Assembly (NCBI RefSeq): GCF_004101865.1
Contig: NZ_CP026118.1
Coordinates: 1,629,001 to 1,693,000 of the forward strand
DNA from: Halobacillus litoralis
Lineage (GTDB): Bacteria; Bacillota; Bacilli; Bacillales; Halobacillaceae
Direction of reading: 5' to 3'
DNA: 64,000 nt
The notes under the pieces were generated by a model, which saw only the letters and a list, made by a program, of their open reading frames with translations, was not told the origin of the DNA and did not search any database. Made by a program: the position numbers and the translations under genes. The stretch's first letter is position 1, and each line of letters begins with the position of its first letter. This document shows, piece after piece, positions 60,721-64,000 of the stretch.

Positions 60721-60824
60721 TTCTTTATGATTACTACTTATTTTAAGCAAAGCAAATCCCCCGCCGCGGCATTATAGACTTCTCACAATCAAGAAAGTGA
60801 ACACCATAGCTATTAGAATAGAAA

Positions 60825-60866
60825 TAAGCCTCCCTTAATCAATAGCTTAAGGAGAGGCTTCATTAA
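60825..60866 (+). terminator. Intrinsic terminator of the oxidase operon
   Basis: AAGCCTCcCTTAA/TTAAGgaGAGGCTT arms with an 8-base loop; the tail CATTAATAA is weak in T. Confidence 0.75.
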
Positions 60867-61080
60867 TAAATATTTTAAAATTGCAACGCAGAACCAAGAA
60901 AACTACAACAGAAAAACGAACTTCAGAAGCTGCCATAGCAATTCTTCTTTTTGTCCTTATTAGAATTAATTTTTGTGAAATGTTCATAAATCTGCTTACC
61001 AAGGTGAAAGTTAATTTCTACTATTCTTCAAAGCCATTTGGGAGCTTTTAAAAGGAAGAAGAAAGACCTTTAATTACAAA
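60867..61080. other. Gap between the ctaCDE terminator and the OCD gene
   Basis: No gene. I see no strong hairpin for the OCD gene; GGGAGCTTTTAAAAGG near 61029 is a weak candidate. Confidence 0.35.
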
Positions 61081-62058
61081 TTATAATTGAACATTATTTC
61101 CTATCTTTTTTTCAATAGCTTTATTATAAAAATATTGGGCTACTGTAATATCCACGACTGCTAGTCCAACTGATTTGAAGACTGTGATTTCTTCTTCGCT
61201 GACTCTGCCTTTCTTCTCTCCGGACACGATTTGCCCAAGTTCACCATAGATGTCGCTCGGTTTAAAAATTTCTTCCTCAATTGGAACTTGCAAATCACCG
61301 GTTTCTTCTAAAGCTGCTTCTTTTGATTCCACCACTACTTTGTTGGCTGAAGGCATTACATGAGAGGGTAACTCCTGCATCGTCGGCCTGAACGAACCTA
61401 CTGCATTCACATGTACACCTGGTTTTAATGACTTAGAAAATACCGGTGTTGAAGAGTTTGTTGCAGTAACAATAATATCAGCTTCACTTACAGCATCGTT
61501 TGCGTCTGAATATACTCGTACACGTTTATCAAATTTCCCTTTAATATATTCAGCAAATTCGTGTGCTTTTTGTTCTGTACGATTAAAAAGGGAAATCTCT
61601 TCACTATCCCGAACAGCGAGTACAGATTCAACCAGTCCTTCAGCTTGAGCCCCTGTACCGATAATACAGAGCTTTTTAGAATCCTGACGGGACAAATATT
61701 TCGTGGCTACCCCAGATAAAGCGCCTGTTCTAACCATTGTCAAATAAGAACCTTCTAATAGTGCGGTAGGTTCCCCGGTTTCGAAGTCTGACAGCATGAC
61801 CACACCATTTATGGTTTTCTTCCCTAATTGATTATTATTTGGAGCTACGGTTACTACTTTTAAGCCGACAACTCCCAGTTCTTCAGCTACGGAAGGCATG
61901 ACTAATGCAGTATTTTGACCTTCATTAAAGGGTAAAGCGGCACGAATAGGGGTAACTGTTCTTTCTGCTGAATATTCCTTTAGTGCGACAGCTGTGCGCT
62001 CTATGATTTCGCCCATATCTACCAAACTAGTTAGTTCTTCTTTATTTAATATCAGCAA
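61081..62058 (-). CDS. Ornithine cyclodeaminase / mu-crystallin family protein
   Basis: A 325-residue NAD(P) enzyme with the family blocks: ERTVTPIRAALPFN, GLKVVTVAPNN (conserved Lys), EGSYLTMVRTGALSGVATKYLSR with the substrate Arg, and the Rossmann GTGAQAEGLVESVL. Members act as ornithine cyclodeaminase, alanine dehydrogenase, ketimine reductase or amino-acid racemase-related enzymes; the exact reaction cannot be read. The start is TTG at 62058 behind AAAGGA. It shares its strand with the amine oxidase upstream (about 100 bp gap), which suggests a joint role in amino-acid breakdown. Confidence 0.88.
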   Translation of the reverse strand: MLILNKEELTSLVDMGEIIERTAVALKEYSAERTVTPIRAALPFNEGQNTALVMPSVAEELGVVGLKVVTVAPNNNQLGKKTINGVVMLSDFETGEPTALLEGSYLTMVRTGALSGVATKYLSRQDSKKLCIIGTGAQAEGLVESVLAVRDSEEISLFNRTEQKAHEFAEYIKGKFDKRVRVYSDANDAVSEADIIVTATNSSTPVFSKSLKPGVHVNAVGSFRPTMQELPSHVMPSANKVVVESKEAALEETGDLQVPIEEEIFKPSDIYGELGQIVSGEKKGRVSEEEITVFKSVGLAVVDITVAQYFYNKAIEKKIGNNVQL

Positions 62059-62164
62059 GCGTACTCATCCTTTCCTGCTTCCTTCCTAACCGTATATTTT
62101 CAATGGTAATGGTCATAAATTCTTTGAAACCAACTCATTCTATAATTTCTCATCATCGGTAACT

Positions 62165-63637
62165 TCATATCCTTTTGTTAATTTCATACGCTTCCCTAAT
62201 TCCGGATTCAATTGCTCCTTCTATCCACCCATGAAATTTGGAGGGGCCTTCTCCAGCAAAATGCAAGCGCCCCTCCGGTTTTCTCATCACTTCGTTTAAC
62301 ATTTCCCCTTGATCTGGAAGAAACAAAGTGAAAGCTCCAGCTGAAAAGGAATTAAGTCCCCAGTCGTAAGCCACAGTTGTTACATACTCATCATATACTA
62401 CATTCCCGTATATTTCAGAAAGATCTGTGAGAGCTTCCTTGATTTTTTTCTCCAGGGGTAAACTTGTCCACAATTCTGAATCATGCCCCCAGGTGTAACT
62501 GGCTAATAGCACGGCTGGTCCATGTGTGCCCAAGCCATGACTTGAAACGTAGGTATACCTCGTCGGTTGATCGGTAACAGCATTTCCTACACCTGCCCTC
62601 TCCCAAAAACGGGTCTTAAATTCCATTCCTATCTTAACAGCATTTATAGTGTTCAGTTCCCTTATGATTTGATATTTCTCAAATGAAATAGATTCATAGG
62701 GGTAAACATCTATAAATTGAAACAAAGGAAATGGAATAGTTACAATTACATAGTCTGCATCAAAACATCTTTTATATTTCGTTTGAGGATTTATAGTCTC
62801 AACCTTTACTCTTCTTTCGGTCTGATATATTTTTTCAGCTTGCTGATTAAACCGAATGTTATCTTTTAACTCAGGATAAAAAGACCATGGTAATAGATCG
62901 TTCCCACCCGTAATTTCAATAAAATCTATAGATTGACTGAAAATCGGGAAGGCGATATCAGTTAAGATATCAATGAATGAATACTCTGGAAACCCCTCAA
63001 TACCTAAAAGAACATACATTTTCCTTATAGCAGCATCTGACATATCAATGCTGAAGGGATTGTACTTTAAAAATTCTCTCATCGAATAATGAGCATACTT
63101 CTCCCTCAGTCTTTGCTTTTCCTCCAGTGTACTACCATAGTATAGGTCAATGAAAGGCTGGGTAGCTTCCAAAAAAAGCTCTTTTGCAGTCTTCCCTTTC
63201 TCATTCTCTTTCAAAGGATAATTTAAAACGTCTGGATTTATTTCGTAATACTTCCTAGTTGTAAGGACATTATTTGCATAAATCAAATCTTCGGGCGATG
63301 TGTTGATAAAAGGATTAACAGGTAAACCAAATTTCCGTATATATTCCATCACTAATTTGTGATTTGTCGGAATTCTCATTGCACCAACATCCAAGTAATT
63401 CCCAAATCCAAAGAAGGGTGATCTAATCGTATAAACTCTCCCGCCAATACGATTGTTGCCTTCTAATATAGTCACATCATGACCTGCTTGCTTAAGTAAT
63501 GAAGCGGCAACAAGCCCTGCCATTCCAGCTCCTATGATTAGAATTCTTTTGGATTCCCCCTGTTTAGGCAAACCATTTCTGATGATTGAAAGCATATCAT
63601 TCGGATATCGTAAAGTACTATTATTTCCCACCAACAT
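62165..63637 (-). CDS. Flavin amine oxidase (L-amino-acid/monoamine oxidase type)
   Basis: A 490-residue FAD enzyme with RILIIGAGMAGLVAASLLKQAGH, EGNNRIGGRVYT and the C-terminal FAD clamp RLHFAGEGPSKFHGWIEGAIESG. It oxidises primary amines or L-amino acids to imines with hydrogen peroxide release. There is no signal peptide, so it acts in the cytosol. The ATG touches GGGGGGAG; a GTG two codons on (63631) has better spacing and may be the real start. With the ornithine-cyclodeaminase-family gene downstream, which often reduces imines or acts on amino acids, it could form a two-step path; this is inference. Confidence 0.88.
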   Translation of the reverse strand: MLVGNNSTLRYPNDMLSIIRNGLPKQGESKRILIIGAGMAGLVAASLLKQAGHDVTILEGNNRIGGRVYTIRSPFFGFGNYLDVGAMRIPTNHKLVMEYIRKFGLPVNPFINTSPEDLIYANNVLTTRKYYEINPDVLNYPLKENEKGKTAKELFLEATQPFIDLYYGSTLEEKQRLREKYAHYSMREFLKYNPFSIDMSDAAIRKMYVLLGIEGFPEYSFIDILTDIAFPIFSQSIDFIEITGGNDLLPWSFYPELKDNIRFNQQAEKIYQTERRVKVETINPQTKYKRCFDADYVIVTIPFPLFQFIDVYPYESISFEKYQIIRELNTINAVKIGMEFKTRFWERAGVGNAVTDQPTRYTYVSSHGLGTHGPAVLLASYTWGHDSELWTSLPLEKKIKEALTDLSEIYGNVVYDEYVTTVAYDWGLNSFSAGAFTLFLPDQGEMLNEVMRKPEGRLHFAGEGPSKFHGWIEGAIESGIREAYEINKRI

Positions 63638-63951
63638 CTCCCCCCATTTAAACCTATATGTAAATATTTAGGAAATATGCTCTATCCCTATTACAGCATA
63701 GATCAAAAACTTCACAAGTAAGGAGTATAGACTTGAAGCGAAGGCCATTAAATAAGAGGGAAAGGCTAAGTAGTACTAAATTTCGTCTGAAAAAGCGTTT
63801 AATATTTTCAACCTGAATCATGTATTTAATATGTAACTGTAACAAAAACATTAGTTTAATCATATGTATGATAGAGAGTGAAATACCAGAATAAATTGTC
63901 TTAAACTTTATATTGGTGTTTAAGAAATTATAAATTCTAGGAGAGAAAAAA
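63638..63951. other. Divergent intergenic region at the right end
   Basis: AT-rich, no supported gene. It must hold promoters for the amine oxidase (minus) and the gene starting at 63952 (plus). I see no clear boxes. Confidence 0.4.
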
Positions 63952-64000
63952 TTGAAAAGATTAAATGTTTCATATAAAAGAAGCTTTAAAAATTATAAAA
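63952..64000 (+). CDS. Start of a gene leaving the window (partial)
   Basis: A TTG start eight bases behind AGGAGAG opens a frame reading MKRLNVSYKRSFKNYK up to the edge. The basic opening could be the head of a signal peptide or a membrane protein, but 16 residues are too few to say. Confidence 0.45.
   Translation, partial: MKRLNVSYKRSFKNYK

Overview
The window reads as chromosomal DNA of a moderately halophilic or salt-adapted, endospore-forming member of the Bacillaceae (Halobacillus/Virgibacillus-like). Pointers are AGGAGG-type ribosome binding sites with occasional TTG/GTG starts, a polyglycerol-phosphate lipoteichoic acid synthase, choline-to-glycine-betaine genes, a sporulenol-type cyclase, a BclB-like exosporium collagen protein, and 7-1-7 Fur boxes and a cre site of the Bacillus type. 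The species cannot be fixed from the sequence alone. I found no tRNA, rRNA, CRISPR array or intact transposon.

1-10,048 (minus strand): a compact RiPP gene cluster that I read as a new thiopeptide-like (YcaO plus split LanB) pathway, running off the left edge. A 58-residue precursor gene at 9872-10048 ends in an 18-residue stretch with 15 Ser/Thr/Cys. It is followed by a LanB-C/pyridine-synthase-like protein, a full-length LanB glutamylation protein, an ABC exporter pair, a probable leader-binding partner, a YcaO cyclodehydratase, a SagB-type dehydrogenase and a second, canonical elimination-domain protein. This is the most interesting part of the window.

10,233-24,446: housekeeping and cell-envelope genes, nearly all on minus. 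They include a VOC protein, LtaS, a YdbS/YdbT pair in which ydbT is broken by a one-base shift in a T-run, DUF1456, AlaX, a phosphofructokinase paralogue with altered catalytic motifs, topoisomerase III, a collagen-type prolyl 4-hydroxylase, an acyl-CoA thioesterase and a LysR regulator. 24,659-30,726 is an iron block: a siderophore-binding lipoprotein, two permeases and an FhuF-like reductase with no ATPase, an alpha/beta hydrolase and a YcgT/YumC-type flavin reductase, with two promoters that carry Fur boxes.

30,945-41,686: sporulenol/squalene-hopene cyclase, YppC-like DUF2515, two membrane proteins, a long hairpin repeat, RlmCD, and an AraC regulator divergent from a GH120 beta-xylosidase. 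41,994-49,210: a small WGxxGxxG-tailed exported protein, betA/betB for glycine betaine with a palindromic operator, a NlpC/P60-SLH wall hydrolase, and a BclB-like collagen protein.

49,358-54,996: mannitol operon mtlA-mtlR-mtlF-mtlD with a well-formed sigma-A promoter overlapped by a cre site; MtlA carries two tandem EIIB domains. 55,567-64,000: an FMN glutamate-synthase-like protein, a CuA-containing cytochrome c oxidase set ctaC-ctaD-ctaE, an ornithine-cyclodeaminase-family enzyme, a flavin amine oxidase, and the first codons of a gene leaving the right edge.
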